Made by a program: the position numbers and the translations under genes. Shown here piece after piece: positions 12,173 to 21,575 of a stretch of 64,000 nt of DNA. Source of the DNA: Sphingomonas sp. Leaf339 (GTDB lineage Bacteria; Pseudomonadota; Alphaproteobacteria; Sphingomonadales; Sphingomonadaceae). Every line of letters begins with the position of its first letter. Positions within the stretch are counted from its first letter, which is position 1. Where the stretch lies: the NCBI RefSeq assembly GCF_001426195.1, contig NZ_LMRS01000001.1, positions 498,501 to 562,500 of the forward strand. The letters are read 5' to 3'. A model generated the notes under the pieces. That model made no database searches, was not told where the DNA came from, and was given only the letters and a program-made list of their open reading frames with translations.

Positions 12173-13354
12173 TCAGGCGGTAACCACCACCGGCGCATCC
12201 AGCACAACTTCGGGCAGGATCGCATCCAGCAGCAGCGCCCCGGCCTCGGTCACGCGCAGCCAGTCGCCGGTCCGCTCGATCAGGCCCAGCGCGGAAAGGC
12301 GAGTGACCGCCGACTGATCCACCGGCGCGACGCCGCCGGCCAGCGCCGCGATCCGCGTCAGGTCGATCCCCTCGGCCAGCCGCAGGCCCATCAACAGCGC
12401 CTCGGTGGCGCGATCGTGCGGGGGGAGCACCTCCTCGCTCTGCGCACCGTGGCCGTTGCGCTCCACCGCGCCCAGCCAGTTCTCCGGCTTGCGATGGCGC
12501 ACCGTCGCCAGCCCGCCACGCCGGCCATGCGCACCGGGACCGATGCCGGCATAATCGCCGTATCGCCAATAGGTCAGGTTATGGCGGCTCTCCGCCCCCG
12601 GCCGCGCATGGTTCGACGTCTCATAGGCCGGCAATCCGGCGGCGGTGGTCATCGCCCGCGTCGCCTCGAACAGATCGGCCGCCGCATCGCCATCGGGCAG
12701 CACCAGCCGCCCCGCCAGTGCCTCGGTGGCGAAGCGGGTGCCCGGCTCCACCGTCAGTTGGTACAACGACAGATGCTCGGTTCCGAATGACAGCGCCCGC
12801 GCCAGCTCGTCAGACCACGCCGCCATCGTCTGCCCCGGCCGCGCATAGATCAGGTCGAAACTGACTCGCGCGAACACCGACTGCGCGACGGCGAGCGCGC
12901 CCAATCCCTCGGCCACATCATGCGCCCGACCCAGAAAATGCAGCGCGTCGTCATCCAGCGACTGCAATCCGAGCGAAACCCGGTTGACCCCCGCCGCCGC
13001 CAAATCGGCAAAGCGCGCCGCCTCGACCGACGAGGGGTTTGCCTCCAGCGTGATCTCGACGCCGTCGGTGAAGCCCCATGCGTCCGCCGCCGCATCCAGC
13101 ACCGCCGCGACGGTCGCCGGCGGCATCAACGATGGCGTACCCCCGCCGAAGAAAACCGATCCCAACCGCCGGCCGGGCAGCAACGACGCCTCGTACGCCA
13201 GATCGGCGAGCAGAGCGTCCCGCCAGGCTCGTTGATCCACGTCCGCCCGGACATGGCTGTTGAAATCGCAATAAGGGCATTTCGACACGCAGAACGGCCA
13301 GTGGACGTATAGCGCCAGATCGGTCGCCGTGTCGGACGTGTTAACGATAGGCAT
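12173..13354 (-). CDS. hemW: Radical SAM heme chaperone HemW
   Basis: A 393-residue coproporphyrinogen-III-oxidase-like radical SAM protein; HemW delivers heme to respiratory proteins. The 4Fe-4S motif CVSKCPYC places Cys at 22, 26 and 29. VFFGGGTPSLM and VSLGLQSLDDDALHFLGR are further family marks, and a C-terminal HemN-like winged domain follows. The start at 13354 was chosen because it precedes the radical SAM motif by about 20 residues; 13369 and 13405 are longer options, the latter overlapping the divergent gene. In relatives hemW directly follows rdgB; here a CAP gene intervenes. Confidence 0.93.
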   Translation of the reverse strand: MPIVNTSDTATDLALYVHWPFCVSKCPYCDFNSHVRADVDQRAWRDALLADLAYEASLLPGRRLGSVFFGGGTPSLMPPATVAAVLDAAADAWGFTDGVEITLEANPSSVEAARFADLAAAGVNRVSLGLQSLDDDALHFLGRAHDVAEGLGALAVAQSVFARVSFDLIYARPGQTMAAWSDELARALSFGTEHLSLYQLTVEPGTRFATEALAGRLVLPDGDAAADLFEATRAMTTAAGLPAYETSNHARPGAESRHNLTYWRYGDYAGIGPGAHGRRGGLATVRHRKPENWLGAVERNGHGAQSEEVLPPHDRATEALLMGLRLAEGIDLTRIAALAGGVAPVDQSAVTRLSALGLIERTGDWLRVTEAGALLLDAILPEVVLDAPVVVTA

Positions 13355-13392
13355 TCTGTCCGGTTTCATCTTTGCCCGATAGATGATCGGGC

Positions 13393-13917
13393 ATGGAGTT
13401 GGCAAAACTTCCCTTGCTGCTCGCCAGCCTGATGGCGATGACCGAGTTGCCGGCGGTCGGATCGACGCAATTGTCGAGCGAGACGTTGCGTGACACGATG
13501 CTGGGCACCCACGCCGCCGCCCGCCGCGCGGTGGGGGTCGGACCGCTGGCGTGGAACCCCAGTCTCGCTGCTAGGGCGCAGGCATATGCCGACGAACTCG
13601 CCCGCACTGGTCGCTTTCGTCATTCGGGCGGCCTGTTGCAGGAGGCACAGGGCGAGAACCTATGGATGGGCACCCGCGGCGCCTATCGGTTCGACGAGAT
13701 GGCCGGCGCCTGGGTCGAAGAATCGCGCAATTTCGTCAACGCACCGACCCCCGCGTTCAGCCGCACTGGGCAATGGCAGGATGTCGGCCATTACGCCCAG
13801 ATCGTGTGGCGCGGCACGCGGGAGGTAGGGTGCGGCATGGCCAGCGACGACGAGGAGGATTACCTCGTCTGTCGCTATAGCCCGGCCGGCAATGTGATCG
13901 GCCGCGCGGCCTTCTGA
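13393..13917 (+). CDS. Secreted CAP/SCP-domain protein
   Basis: A 174-residue protein with an N-terminal signal peptide (about 1-25) followed by a complete CAP (cysteine-rich secretory, PR-1) domain. Signature segments are HAAARRAVGVGPLAWNPSLA, FRHSGG, GENLWMG, VGHYAQIVWRGTREVGCG and LVCRYSPAGNV. His and Glu residues of the usual CAP cavity are present (HS in FRHSGG, GEN, HYAQ). It is on the plus strand between rdgB and hemW, both minus strand. The bacterial function is unknown; export to the periplasm or outside is likely. Confidence 0.88.
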   Translation: MELAKLPLLLASLMAMTELPAVGSTQLSSETLRDTMLGTHAAARRAVGVGPLAWNPSLAARAQAYADELARTGRFRHSGGLLQEAQGENLWMGTRGAYRFDEMAGAWVEESRNFVNAPTPAFSRTGQWQDVGHYAQIVWRGTREVGCGMASDDEEDYLVCRYSPAGNVIGRAAF

Positions 13918-13939
13918 GGCCCCGCCGAGCGACCGCGGC

Positions 13940-14569
13940 TCAGAAGACCGCCGCCACCATCTGCCGGAATGCCACGCCCCGGTGGCTGATCTCGTTCTTC
14001 AGGTCCTCGTCCATCTCGGCGAAGGTCGTGTTATAGCCATCGGGCTGGAACATCGGGTCATAGCCATGGCCCTTGTCGCCGCGTGGCGGCGTGACCAGCG
14101 AGCCGTCGACGCGGCCTTCGAACCATTCGACATGCCCGTCCGGCCACGCCAGCGCGAGCGCGCAGACGAAATGCGCGGTGCGCGCCGGTGCCGGACCGGA
14201 TGCGGCGACGTTACGCTCGATCAGGTCCATCGCCACGCCGAAATCCTTCGATTCGCCGGCCCAGCGTGCCGAAAAGATGCCCGGATCGCCGCCCAGCGCA
14301 TCGACGCACAGTCCGCTGTCATCGGCCAGTGCCGGCAGCCCCGACAGGTCGGAGGCGACGCGCGCCTTCAGTTCGGCATTCATGACGAACGTAGTGCCCG
14401 TCTCTTCCGGTTCGGGCAGGTCCAGTTCGGCCGCCGACACGACGTCGAGACCGCGGCCGGCGAGCAGCGCGGCGATCTCACGCACCTTGCCGGCATTGTG
14501 GCTGGCGATCACCAGCCGGCCGGGTGTCAGCTTGCGGATCGCCTGTGGTTCCTTGCCCTCGCCGCTCAT
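13940..14569 (-). CDS. rdgB: XTP/dITP diphosphatase (non-canonical purine NTP pyrophosphatase)
   Basis: A 209-residue Ham1/RdgB enzyme that removes ITP, dITP and XTP from the nucleotide pool. The substrate motif [10 protein letters not shown] is at about residues 22-31. [25 protein letters not shown] and [11 protein letters not shown] are classic signatures. The start at 14569 gives an ATGA overlap with the rph stop codon and has a purine-rich GAAGAA before it; a longer start at 14611 would run into rph. Translationally coupled to rph. Confidence 0.96.
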   Translation of the reverse strand: MSGEGKEPQAIRKLTPGRLVIASHNAGKVREIAALLAGRGLDVVSAAELDLPEPEETGTTFVMNAELKARVASDLSGLPALADDSGLCVDALGGDPGIFSARWAGESKDFGVAMDLIERNVAASGPAPARTAHFVCALALAWPDGHVEWFEGRVDGSLVTPPRGDKGHGYDPMFQPDGYNTTFAEMDEDLKNEISHRGVAFRQMVAAVF

Positions 14570-15282
14570 TTCTTCACCGCCTCCGTCTGCGCCCGGAAGA
14601 TATCGGCACAACCCATCCGCGCAAGCCGCAGCAACCGAAGCAGCGATTCCTCGTCATAGGTCGCGTGTTCGGCGGTCGCCTGAGCCTCGGCGATGTGGCC
14701 GTTCTCGAGCAACACGAAATTGCCGTCGGCATCGGCATTCGAATCCTCGTCGTAATCCAGGTCGAGGACGGCCGTGCCCTGATAGATGCCGCAACTGACC
14801 GCCGCGACCTTTTGGCGAATCGGATCGACCGTCAGCTTGCCGGACGCCATCAGCCCATCGACCGCCAGGCGCAGCGCGACCCATGCGCCGGAGATCGATG
14901 CGGTGCGCGTACCGCCATCTGCCTGGATCACGTCGCAATCGAGCACGATCTGGCGTTCGCCCAGCGCCTTCATATCGACCACGGCGCGAAGCGAGCGACC
15001 GATCAGCCGCTGGATTTCCTGCGTCCGGCCGGACTGCTTGCCCTTGGCGGCCTCCCGGTTGCTGCGGGTGTGGGTGGCGCGGGGCAGCATGCCGTATTCG
15101 GCCGTGACCCAGCCTTCGCCCTTGCCGCGCAGAAACGGTGGCACCCGTTCCTCGATCGAGGCGGTGACGAGCACTTTCGTGTCGCCGAAGCCGATCAGCA
15201 CCGAACCCTCGGCATGGCGGGTGAAGCGCGGCTCGATCGTGATCGTGCGCATCTGGTCTGGCGTGCGGCCGCTGGGGCGCAT
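14566..15282 (-). CDS. rph: Ribonuclease PH
   Basis: A 238-residue phosphorolytic 3'-to-5' exoribonuclease that trims tRNA 3' ends. The start [18 protein letters not shown], the segment [20 protein letters not shown] and the block [19 protein letters not shown] are diagnostic. The phosphate-binding arginines lie in the conserved [15 protein letters not shown] stretch. An AAGGAAAT ribosome binding site is 3 nt before the ATG. It is divergent from hrcA with a 68-bp gap and is the first gene of rph-rdgB. Confidence 0.97.
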   Translation of the reverse strand: MRPSGRTPDQMRTITIEPRFTRHAEGSVLIGFGDTKVLVTASIEERVPPFLRGKGEGWVTAEYGMLPRATHTRSNREAAKGKQSGRTQEIQRLIGRSLRAVVDMKALGERQIVLDCDVIQADGGTRTASISGAWVALRLAVDGLMASGKLTVDPIRQKVAAVSCGIYQGTAVLDLDYDEDSNADADGNFVLLENGHIAEAQATAEHATYDEESLLRLLRLARMGCADIFRAQTEAVKK

Positions 15283-15350
15283 GGTATTTCCTTCGTCGTG
15301 AACCGGTGCGGCTGCGTAGCCTTCCGTTCCGGGCCACGCCAGCCTAGATC

Positions 15351-16409
15351 ATGGGCATGGGTCCTCCCGTCACCGAACTGACCGACCGGGCGCGCGATAT
15401 CTTTCGCGCGGTCGTGGACGGCTATCTGACGTCGGGTGTGCCGGTGGGGTCGAAAACGATTGCGCTCGCTACCGGGCTGAACCTGTCGCCGGCATCGATC
15501 CGGCACGTGATGGGCCAGCTCGAATCGCTCGGCCTGCTCGCCAGCCCGCACACCTCCGCCGGCCGGGTCCCGACCGAACGCGGGTTGCGCCTGTTCGTCG
15601 ACGGCATGATGCAGGCGACCGAACCATCGGCGGACGAGCGCGCGCAGATCGAGGCGGAGATCGGTCGCAACGCCGGGCGCGGCGGTCCGGTGGAGGCAGC
15701 CCTCGCCGCAACGACCGCTGCACTGTCCGGCCTGTCGGCCTGTGCGGGGCTGGTGCTGGTGCCCAAACGCGAACTGACGTTGCGGTCGATCGGTTTCGTG
15801 CCACTTTCGCCGGTGCAGGCACTGGCGGTGCTGGTCGCCGAGGACGGCACGGTCGAGAACCGTGTACTCGACCTGCCGCCGGGACTGACGGGATCGGCGC
15901 TGGTCGAGGCGGGCAATTACATGTCGGCGACGCTCGGTGGCCTGACGCTGGGCGAGGCACGAGCGCGGATCGAGCGGGAACTGGCGGACGGCCGCGCGGC
16001 GCTGGATGGCGCGGCACGCACACTGGTGGAGCGCGGGCTGGCGGTGTGGAGCGAGGATGGCGATCGCCGGCCGGTGCTGATCGTGCGCGGGCAGGGGCGA
16101 TTGATCGATGCGGCGGCGGCGGCCGATCTCGACCGGGTGCGCGATCTGCTCGACGATCTCGATGGCAAACAGGAGATTGCGAGCCTGCTCGATTCGGCCA
16201 GCGCCGGCGATGCGACGCGCATTTTCATCGGCGCGGAGAACAAACTGTTCGCGCTCAGTGGATCGTCGGTCATCGCTCGACCGTTCCGGGGACCGGGCGG
16301 ACAAGTGGTCGGTGTGGTCGGTGTGATCGGGCCGACGCGGTTGAACTACGCACGGGTCGTGCCCATGGTTGATTTCACGGCGGCAACGCTCGCCCGTCTG
16401 ATGGGCTGA
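15351..16409 (+). CDS. hrcA: Heat-inducible transcription repressor HrcA
   Basis: A 352-residue HrcA repressor of class I heat-shock genes. The N-terminal winged helix carries LTDRARDIFRAVVDGYLTSG, PVGSKTIA and SPASIRHVMGQLESLGLL. The C-terminal dimerisation domain includes the segment GPTRLNYARVVPMVDF at the end. The operator it should recognise (CIRCE, TTAGCACTC-N9-GAGTGCTAA) was looked for upstream and not found. An alternative ATG lies two codons downstream. It is followed after 12 bp by grpE. Confidence 0.95.
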   Translation: MGMGPPVTELTDRARDIFRAVVDGYLTSGVPVGSKTIALATGLNLSPASIRHVMGQLESLGLLASPHTSAGRVPTERGLRLFVDGMMQATEPSADERAQIEAEIGRNAGRGGPVEAALAATTAALSGLSACAGLVLVPKRELTLRSIGFVPLSPVQALAVLVAEDGTVENRVLDLPPGLTGSALVEAGNYMSATLGGLTLGEARARIERELADGRAALDGAARTLVERGLAVWSEDGDRRPVLIVRGQGRLIDAAAAADLDRVRDLLDDLDGKQEIASLLDSASAGDATRIFIGAENKLFALSGSSVIARPFRGPGGQVVGVVGVIGPTRLNYARVVPMVDFTAATLARLMG

Positions 16410-16421
16410 AGTACAGGGAAT

Positions 16422-16979
16422 ATGATGATCGACGAGAATGAATCCGGCGCCGACACCTTGCGGCAGGAAACGGCCGAGGCAGCACCCGAGGTAGCCGAGC
16501 ATGACGGCGCGGCGGCCCGCATTGCCGAGCTGAAGAACCAACTGGCCGAGGCGAAACAGGCCACGCTCTATGCGCAGGCGGATATCCAGAACGTCCGTCG
16601 CCGGGCGGAAAAGGATGCGGTCGATGCGCGCGCCTATGCCGCGACCAGCTTTGCCCGCGACATCCTGTCGGTGGCGGACAATCTCTCGCGCGGTCTCGCC
16701 GCGATTCCGGCGGATGCGCGCGAGGACGAGCGGTTCAAGGGGCTGGTAGTTGGCCTGGATGCGACCGGTCGCGAACTCGACAGTGTGCTGGCACGCCATG
16801 GCATCACCAAGATCGAAGCGATGGGCCTGCCGCTCGACCCGAACAAGCATCAGGCGATGATGGAACTGGCGAGCGATGAAGCGCCGGGGACGATCGTGCA
16901 GGAGATGCAGGCCGGCTACATGATCAAGGACCGGCTGTTGCGGCCGTCGCTGGTCGGCGTCGCAAAGAAGCCGGACTGA
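16422..16979 (+). CDS. grpE: Nucleotide exchange factor GrpE
   Basis: A 185-residue GrpE, the co-chaperone that releases ADP from DnaK. An acidic N-terminus is followed by a coiled coil (about 30-80, with LYAQADIQNVRRRAEKDAVD) and the C-terminal beta domain (MPLDPNKHQAM-like stretch LPLDPNKHQAMMEL, and YMIKDRLLRPSLVGVAKK). Two consecutive Met codons open the frame. dnaK and dnaJ do not follow; a strong hairpin ends the hrcA-grpE unit. Confidence 0.97.
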   Translation: MMIDENESGADTLRQETAEAAPEVAEHDGAAARIAELKNQLAEAKQATLYAQADIQNVRRRAEKDAVDARAYAATSFARDILSVADNLSRGLAAIPADAREDERFKGLVVGLDATGRELDSVLARHGITKIEAMGLPLDPNKHQAMMELASDEAPGTIVQEMQAGYMIKDRLLRPSLVGVAKKPD

Positions 16980-16986
16980 GCGTGCC

Positions 16987-17018
16987 GATCAAGGCCGCGT
17001 TACGACGCGGCCTTGATC
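16987..17018. terminator. Perfect 14-bp hairpin shared by two convergent genes
   Basis: GATCAAGGCCGCGT (16987-17000) pairs perfectly with 17005-17018 around a TACG loop. It begins 7 bp after the grpE stop codon. Its right arm is also the last codons and part of the stop codon of the minus-strand glycosyltransferase gene (17000-17002 is TTA on the plus strand). It can end transcription from both sides. Confidence 0.8.
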
Positions 17019-18214
17019 AGGTCGGAACGGTGGCGAAAAACATGGACGTCCGTGAAGGGATATCCATCCGCCGCGGCAGCCCGGGTCAGGTTTGCGAGCC
17101 GTTCGCGGTCCTTGGCCAGGGTCTTTAACGCGTGGGCGAGCGCCACCGGGTTACCTTCCGTCAGTACCCCGCCGCGATGTTCCTTGATGAGATCATCGGG
17201 ATAGCTACTGTCGTATCCGACGATCGGTGTGCCCGAGATCAGCGCCTCGACCAGGCAACGTGGTGATTCCGGTGTCTTGTGGCAGAACAGGAAGATATCG
17301 GCCGCGCGCATGTGCCGCATGAGGGCATCGCGATCCCGCAGCGGGCCGGGGAAAGTTATGCTGCTATCCAGCCCCGCAGCAGACACCGCACGGCGTGCTT
17401 CGTCGAATTGCGGACCATCCCCGTACCACGTGGCATGATAATCAACGCCGGCCTGCGCCAACAATCTCAGCGCCTCTACCCAATCCAGCACGCCCTTGTC
17501 GGGATGCGCGCGACCGGCATAGATGATCGACAATGGTCCCGACCGTTGGCTCTTGGCATCCAGCTCAGCCGGGCTGATCCGCGATTCTTCGGACAGATGG
17601 ATATCGTGGACCAGATGGGCGTCGGGGCTGTACGCCGCATAGGCGGCAAAACAGTCGGCGCCGTGGAACAGGCCGAGTGCGCTGCGCCGGATCACCAGCC
17701 GTTCGTAATGCCGCATCGCCCATGCCGTCGCCGACCAATAGATCTTGCGCAAACCCGTGGCCTGTGAGGCGGTAAAGCCCAGCACTTGGGATTCGACCCG
17801 ATCGGTCCAGATCGCCGCTTTCCTACCCTTTTTGGCGGCGCGCAGGGCGGCCACTGCCGCCCAGTCGCCGAACAGGCCGCCGATCGCGAAGCACAGATGC
17901 GTGCTCTCGTCGATCAACGCGTCCAGTCGTTTTGTCGTCGGTCCAAGCGCCTTCATGAATGGCAATGGTTGGCGATGATCGGGCAATCGGACGAGGCGAC
18001 AGCGGCCGCCAAAATCATCTTTCAGCAACGGTGACACGTCCGCCGAGGCATCGGCTACCTGCAGTTCCGGCATGCAGATGATGAGACGATCGAAATTGTC
18101 GAGCCAGCGGCGGATACCGTTATGCGCCTGACGATCGATCACACAGGCGTCGCCATCGCAAAAAATCGGCAGCGGCAGCACCAGCATCAACGTGGTGAGG
18201 CCGGCGGCAGGCAT
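17000..18214 (-). CDS. Glycosyltransferase, GT4-like (GT-B fold)
   Basis: A 404-residue putative glycosyltransferase. The C-terminal half has the nucleotide-sugar-binding pattern of GT4/GT1 enzymes: SIIYAGRAHPDKGVLDWVEA, ATWYGDGPQFDEARR, FPGPLRDRDALMRHMRAADIFLF and the E-x7-E-like PESPRCLVEALISGTPIVGY. The N-terminal acceptor half is less conserved. The start at 18214 (MPAAGLTTLMLVLPL) lies 4 bp after the stop of the upstream gene, so the two are coupled. Its product and substrate are unknown. Glycosyltransferases are unexpected amid these stress genes. Confidence 0.8.
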   Translation of the reverse strand: MPAAGLTTLMLVLPLPIFCDGDACVIDRQAHNGIRRWLDNFDRLIICMPELQVADASADVSPLLKDDFGGRCRLVRLPDHRQPLPFMKALGPTTKRLDALIDESTHLCFAIGGLFGDWAAVAALRAAKKGRKAAIWTDRVESQVLGFTASQATGLRKIYWSATAWAMRHYERLVIRRSALGLFHGADCFAAYAAYSPDAHLVHDIHLSEESRISPAELDAKSQRSGPLSIIYAGRAHPDKGVLDWVEALRLLAQAGVDYHATWYGDGPQFDEARRAVSAAGLDSSITFPGPLRDRDALMRHMRAADIFLFCHKTPESPRCLVEALISGTPIVGYDSSYPDDLIKEHRGGVLTEGNPVALAHALKTLAKDRERLANLTRAAAADGYPFTDVHVFRHRSDLIKAAS

Positions 18215-18218
18215 GATT

Positions 18219-18974
18219 TCAGCCACGCGGCGAGCGGTCGTCGATCGAGGCGATCCGGTCGATCGTGACGATCTTATGCACCCCCGTCTTGACGCCATAT
18301 GGCGCCATATAGGCCTCCGCTTCGGCCCCGGCGGCAGCGACGTCATAGGTGGCCGCGATCGGGCTGGTGTGACGCAGGGCCACACCATCGACCACGCCGA
18401 CTTTCCATCCGTTGCGCTCCGCGATCACCGGCCAGACGAGATCGAGACCCCAGCCATAGCGAAGGCTGGGCAGTGGAAAGACGGAGCTGAACGTATCGCG
18501 ATGAAACGCGGTGATCGGCCCGACCTCGACGAAGTTTGTCTGGCGGACCAGCATCCCGCGCTGACGATGCGTGACGTCATGGCTCCAATAGGAGAAGGAA
18601 CGATGGGCGGGCGAGCTGATCTTCAGATCGGCATATTCGGACAGCGCCACGAACGGATCGGTGAAATCGGCGGGCAACTCGACATCGTCGTCCACCATCC
18701 AGATCCAGTCGAACTGGCTGATATCATGCCGCTCGACCAGCAGGTTGATGTTGTCGAGCTTGCCGATCCCGTCGACGCCCTTGCTATCGACCACAACCTC
18801 ATGACGACCGCTGTTCTGCATCGTCCGGTAGATGCGATCGAGCGATCCGGGCCGGCGCGGTGATTGCACGCCCAACGCCAGGATGCGGCGACGGGGCATG
18901 TCGGCATAGAAGGACGAGGCGCGAAGCTGTGCCAGCTTCGGCTTCACCGCCCGATCGGCGCCGATATCCTCCAC
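18219..18974 (-). CDS. Putative GT-A type glycosyltransferase
   Basis: A 251-residue protein without signal peptide or membrane helix. RRRILALGVQSPRRPGSLDRI near residue 28 resembles a Rossmann-like start, and WIWMVDDDVELP (about residue 90) is an Asp-rich metal-binding motif of the DXD type. RYGWGLDLVWPVIAERNGWKVGVVDGVALRHTSP is the pattern seen in DUF707-like and GT2-like proteins. The family assignment is my inference from these motifs. It is the upstream partner of the GT4-like gene, with a 4-bp gap. Confidence 0.6.
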   Translation of the reverse strand: MEDIGADRAVKPKLAQLRASSFYADMPRRRILALGVQSPRRPGSLDRIYRTMQNSGRHEVVVDSKGVDGIGKLDNINLLVERHDISQFDWIWMVDDDVELPADFTDPFVALSEYADLKISSPAHRSFSYWSHDVTHRQRGMLVRQTNFVEVGPITAFHRDTFSSVFPLPSLRYGWGLDLVWPVIAERNGWKVGVVDGVALRHTSPIAATYDVAAAGAEAEAYMAPYGVKTGVHKIVTIDRIASIDDRSPRG

Positions 18975-19172
18975 ACGCGACGTCAGCGGCCAGATACGCC
19001 GCTTAATGGCCGGCCAGATCGATTGGGGGCTAATAATGATGATCCTCCAGAGCCGCCACGAGCGGGGTGGCTATAACGCGGCCCCGCTGAGGGATGAAGT
19101 TATATATGGCCAGCGTTGCAACCGGGTTAAGGTGGGTGCGGCAAAGCGTGCCGCCTCAACCCGGCCGGCACG

Positions 19173-20756
19173 TCAGGCAGCGATCAGCGCGGCGTCCGGC
19201 ACCGGCAGGCGGATCAGGTGGTCGAAGGCGGCGAGCGATGCCTTTGATCCTTCGCCCATCGCGACGACAATCTGCTTGAACGGCACGGTCGTCACGTCAC
19301 CGGCGGCGAAGATGCCTGGCAGCGAGGTTTCGCCGCGATCGTCCACCTCGATCTCGCCGCGCAGCGTCAGCGCGACGGTGTCCTTCAGCCACTCGGTGTT
19401 GGGAACAAGGCCGATCTGGACGAAGATGCCCTCCAGCTCGATCTGGTGCAGCGTGCCGTGATGACGGTCCTTGTAATGCAGGCCCGCCACGCGGTCCCCG
19501 TCACCGACCACCTCGGTCGTCATCGCCGAGGTGATGACCTTCACGTTGGGCAGGCTGGCGAGCTTCCGCTGAAGAACGGCATCGGCGCGCAGGTCGGTGT
19601 CGAATTCGATCAGCGTGACGTGTGCGACCAGACCGGCGAGGTCAATCGCCGCCTCGACCCCGCTGTTGCCGCCGCCGATTACCGCCACGCGCTTGCCGCG
19701 GAACAGGGGACCGTCGCAATGCGGGCAATAGGTGACGCCCTTGTTCCGGTACGCTTCCTCGCCCGGCACGTTCATCTGCCGCCAGCGCGCGCCGGTCGAC
19801 AGGATCACCGTCCGTGCCTTCAGCGAGGCGCCGCTGGCGAGCCGCACCTCGTGCAGGCCGCCTTCGTCATGCGCCGGGATCAGTCGTTCGGCGCGTTGCA
19901 GATTCATCAGGTCGACGCCGTATTCGGCGACATGCTGTTCCATGTTCGCGACCAGCTTCGGCCCTTCGGTATGCTGGACCGAGATGAAGTTCTCGATCGA
20001 CATGGTATCGAGCACCTGTCCGCCGAACCGCTCGGCGGCGATGCCGGTGCGGATGCCCTTGCGGGCGGCATAGATTGCCGCCGCCGCGCCGGCGGGGCCG
20101 CCACCGATGACGAGGACGTCAAACGGGTCCTTGGCGCTGATCTTCTCGGCGGCGCGAGCGGTGCTGCCGGTGTCGAGCTTGGCGAGCACCTGCTCCACGT
20201 CCATCCGGCCCGATGCGAACAGTTCGCCGTTCATGAAGATCGCCGGCACGGACATGACGCCCCGGCTGGCAATCTCGTCCTGGAACAGGCTGCCCTCGAT
20301 CGCGACATGGCTGATGCGGGGGTTGATGACGCTCATCAGGTTCAGCGCCTGCACCACGTCAGGGCAGTTCTGGCACGAGAGCGAGAAATAGGTTTCGAAG
20401 GCATAATCGCCATCGAGGTCGCGGACCTGCTGGATCACGTCCTGTGCCAGTTTCGACGGATGACCGCCAACCTGAAGCAGCGCCAGCACCAGCGAGGTGA
20501 ACTCATGCCCCATTGGGATACCGGCGAAGCGAACGCCGAGATCGGTGCCGGTCCGGCGAATCATGAACGACGGGCGACGACGATCATCATCCCTGCGCAC
20601 GACCGTTACATCGTCGGAGAGTGCCGCAATCTCGGTGAGCAGCGACAGCATCTCGGCCGACTTGGTGCCGTCGTCCAGCGACGCGACTAGCTCGATCGGC
20701 TGGCGGATGTTGGCGAGATAGGTCTTGAGCTGGGTCTTGAGATTGGCGTCGAGCAC
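19173..20756 (-). CDS. ahpF: Alkyl hydroperoxide reductase subunit F
   Basis: A 527-residue flavoprotein that passes electrons from NAD(P)H to AhpC. The N-terminal tandem thioredoxin-like domain has the Cys128-Gln-Asn-Cys131 pair (SCQNCPDVV). The FAD-binding motif [13 protein letters not shown] is at about 215-227, and the thioredoxin-reductase redox pair is Cys344-Pro-His-Cys347 (TYCPHCDGP). [16 protein letters not shown] near the C-terminus is the second FAD motif. It lies downstream of ahpC on the same strand across a 157-bp gap with palindromes. Confidence 0.97.
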   Translation of the reverse strand: MLDANLKTQLKTYLANIRQPIELVASLDDGTKSAEMLSLLTEIAALSDDVTVVRRDDDRRRPSFMIRRTGTDLGVRFAGIPMGHEFTSLVLALLQVGGHPSKLAQDVIQQVRDLDGDYAFETYFSLSCQNCPDVVQALNLMSVINPRISHVAIEGSLFQDEIASRGVMSVPAIFMNGELFASGRMDVEQVLAKLDTGSTARAAEKISAKDPFDVLVIGGGPAGAAAAIYAARKGIRTGIAAERFGGQVLDTMSIENFISVQHTEGPKLVANMEQHVAEYGVDLMNLQRAERLIPAHDEGGLHEVRLASGASLKARTVILSTGARWRQMNVPGEEAYRNKGVTYCPHCDGPLFRGKRVAVIGGGNSGVEAAIDLAGLVAHVTLIEFDTDLRADAVLQRKLASLPNVKVITSAMTTEVVGDGDRVAGLHYKDRHHGTLHQIELEGIFVQIGLVPNTEWLKDTVALTLRGEIEVDDRGETSLPGIFAAGDVTTVPFKQIVVAMGEGSKASLAAFDHLIRLPVPDAALIAA

Positions 20757-20780
20757 GGACGGCCTCCGTTGAATTTAGAT

Positions 20781-20907
20781 CCTCCCCGTCACGGGGGGAG
20801 GAACCGGCGAAGCCGGTGGAGGGGGATCGCGGCGAGCGGATCATGTCCGTCGATCCCCCCTTCCGTCAGACTTCACAGCCTGCCACCTCCCCGCGGGCGG
20901 GGAGGTG
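20781..20907. repeat. Cluster of GC-rich palindromes between ahpC and ahpF
   Basis: Several inverted repeats lie side by side: 20781-20801 (CCTCCCC...GGGGGAGG), 20804-20816 (CCGGCGAAGCCGG), a longer pair GGGGGATCG (about 20821) with CGATCCCCC (about 20851), and a perfect 9-bp stem at 20884-20907 (CACCTCCCC and its complement). They resemble the palindromes between atpD and atpC and may act as an attenuator or RNA-stability element between ahpC and ahpF. Confidence 0.7.
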
Positions 20908-20913
20908 CGTGGA

Positions 20914-21477
20914 TCAGATCTTGCCGACGAGGTCGAGCGAGGGCGCGAGCGTCTCTTCGCCCTCTTCCCACTTGGCGGGACAAACCTCACCCGGATGCGC
21001 GGCGATGTACTGCGCGGCCTTCACCTTGCGCAGCAATTCCATCGCGTTGCGCCCGACGCCCTCCGAGGTGATCTCCATGAACTGGATCACGCCATCGGGA
21101 TCGACGACGAAGGTGCCGCGATCGGCCAGACCTTGGCCCTCACGCATCACGCCGAAATTGTTGGTGATGACGCCGGCGGGATCACCCAGCATGGTATAGC
21201 GGATCTTGCCGATCGCGGGCGACGTGTCGTGCCAGGCCTTATGGCTGAAATGTGTGTCGGTCGACACGCTGTAGATCTCGACGCCCATACGCGCGAACGT
21301 GTCGTGCTGATCGGCAAGGTCTTCCAGTTCGGTCGGGCAAACGAACGTGAAATCGGCCGGGTAGAAAAAGAAGATCGCCCATGTTCCACGCACGTCGGCG
21401 TCGGACACGGTTAGGAACTTGCCCTGCTTGTACGCCTGGGTAGTGAAGGGCTTTAGCTGGGTACCGATGAGCGACAT
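20914..21477 (-). CDS. ahpC: Alkyl hydroperoxide reductase subunit C (peroxiredoxin)
   Basis: A 187-residue typical 2-Cys peroxiredoxin, exactly the length of E. coli AhpC. The peroxidatic cysteine is Cys47 in [10 protein letters not shown], and the resolving cysteine lies in [10 protein letters not shown] near the C-terminus. It reduces hydrogen peroxide and organic peroxides with AhpF. The start at 21477 is set by the strong site AAAGGAG six bases before the ATG; a longer start at 21495 has none. Confidence 0.98.
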   Translation of the reverse strand: MSLIGTQLKPFTTQAYKQGKFLTVSDADVRGTWAIFFFYPADFTFVCPTELEDLADQHDTFARMGVEIYSVSTDTHFSHKAWHDTSPAIGKIRYTMLGDPAGVITNNFGVMREGQGLADRGTFVVDPDGVIQFMEITSEGVGRNAMELLRKVKAAQYIAAHPGEVCPAKWEEGEETLAPSLDLVGKI

Positions 21478-21575
21478 GGAAACTCCTTTGTGCATCGCAA
21501 CGTGAAAACGCTGTTACCTTGCTGCGCCGCAGCATGGAAATCGGTTTCCCTGATCGATGCGACCGGAATTTCCGA

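Noticed and set aside
15283..15350. CIRCE operator upstream of hrcA
   Set aside because: TTAGCACTC-N9-GAGTGCTAA or a close match is not present in the gap.
15195..16850. 551-residue minus-strand frame under hrcA and grpE
   Set aside because: Antisense to two confident genes and without any domain.
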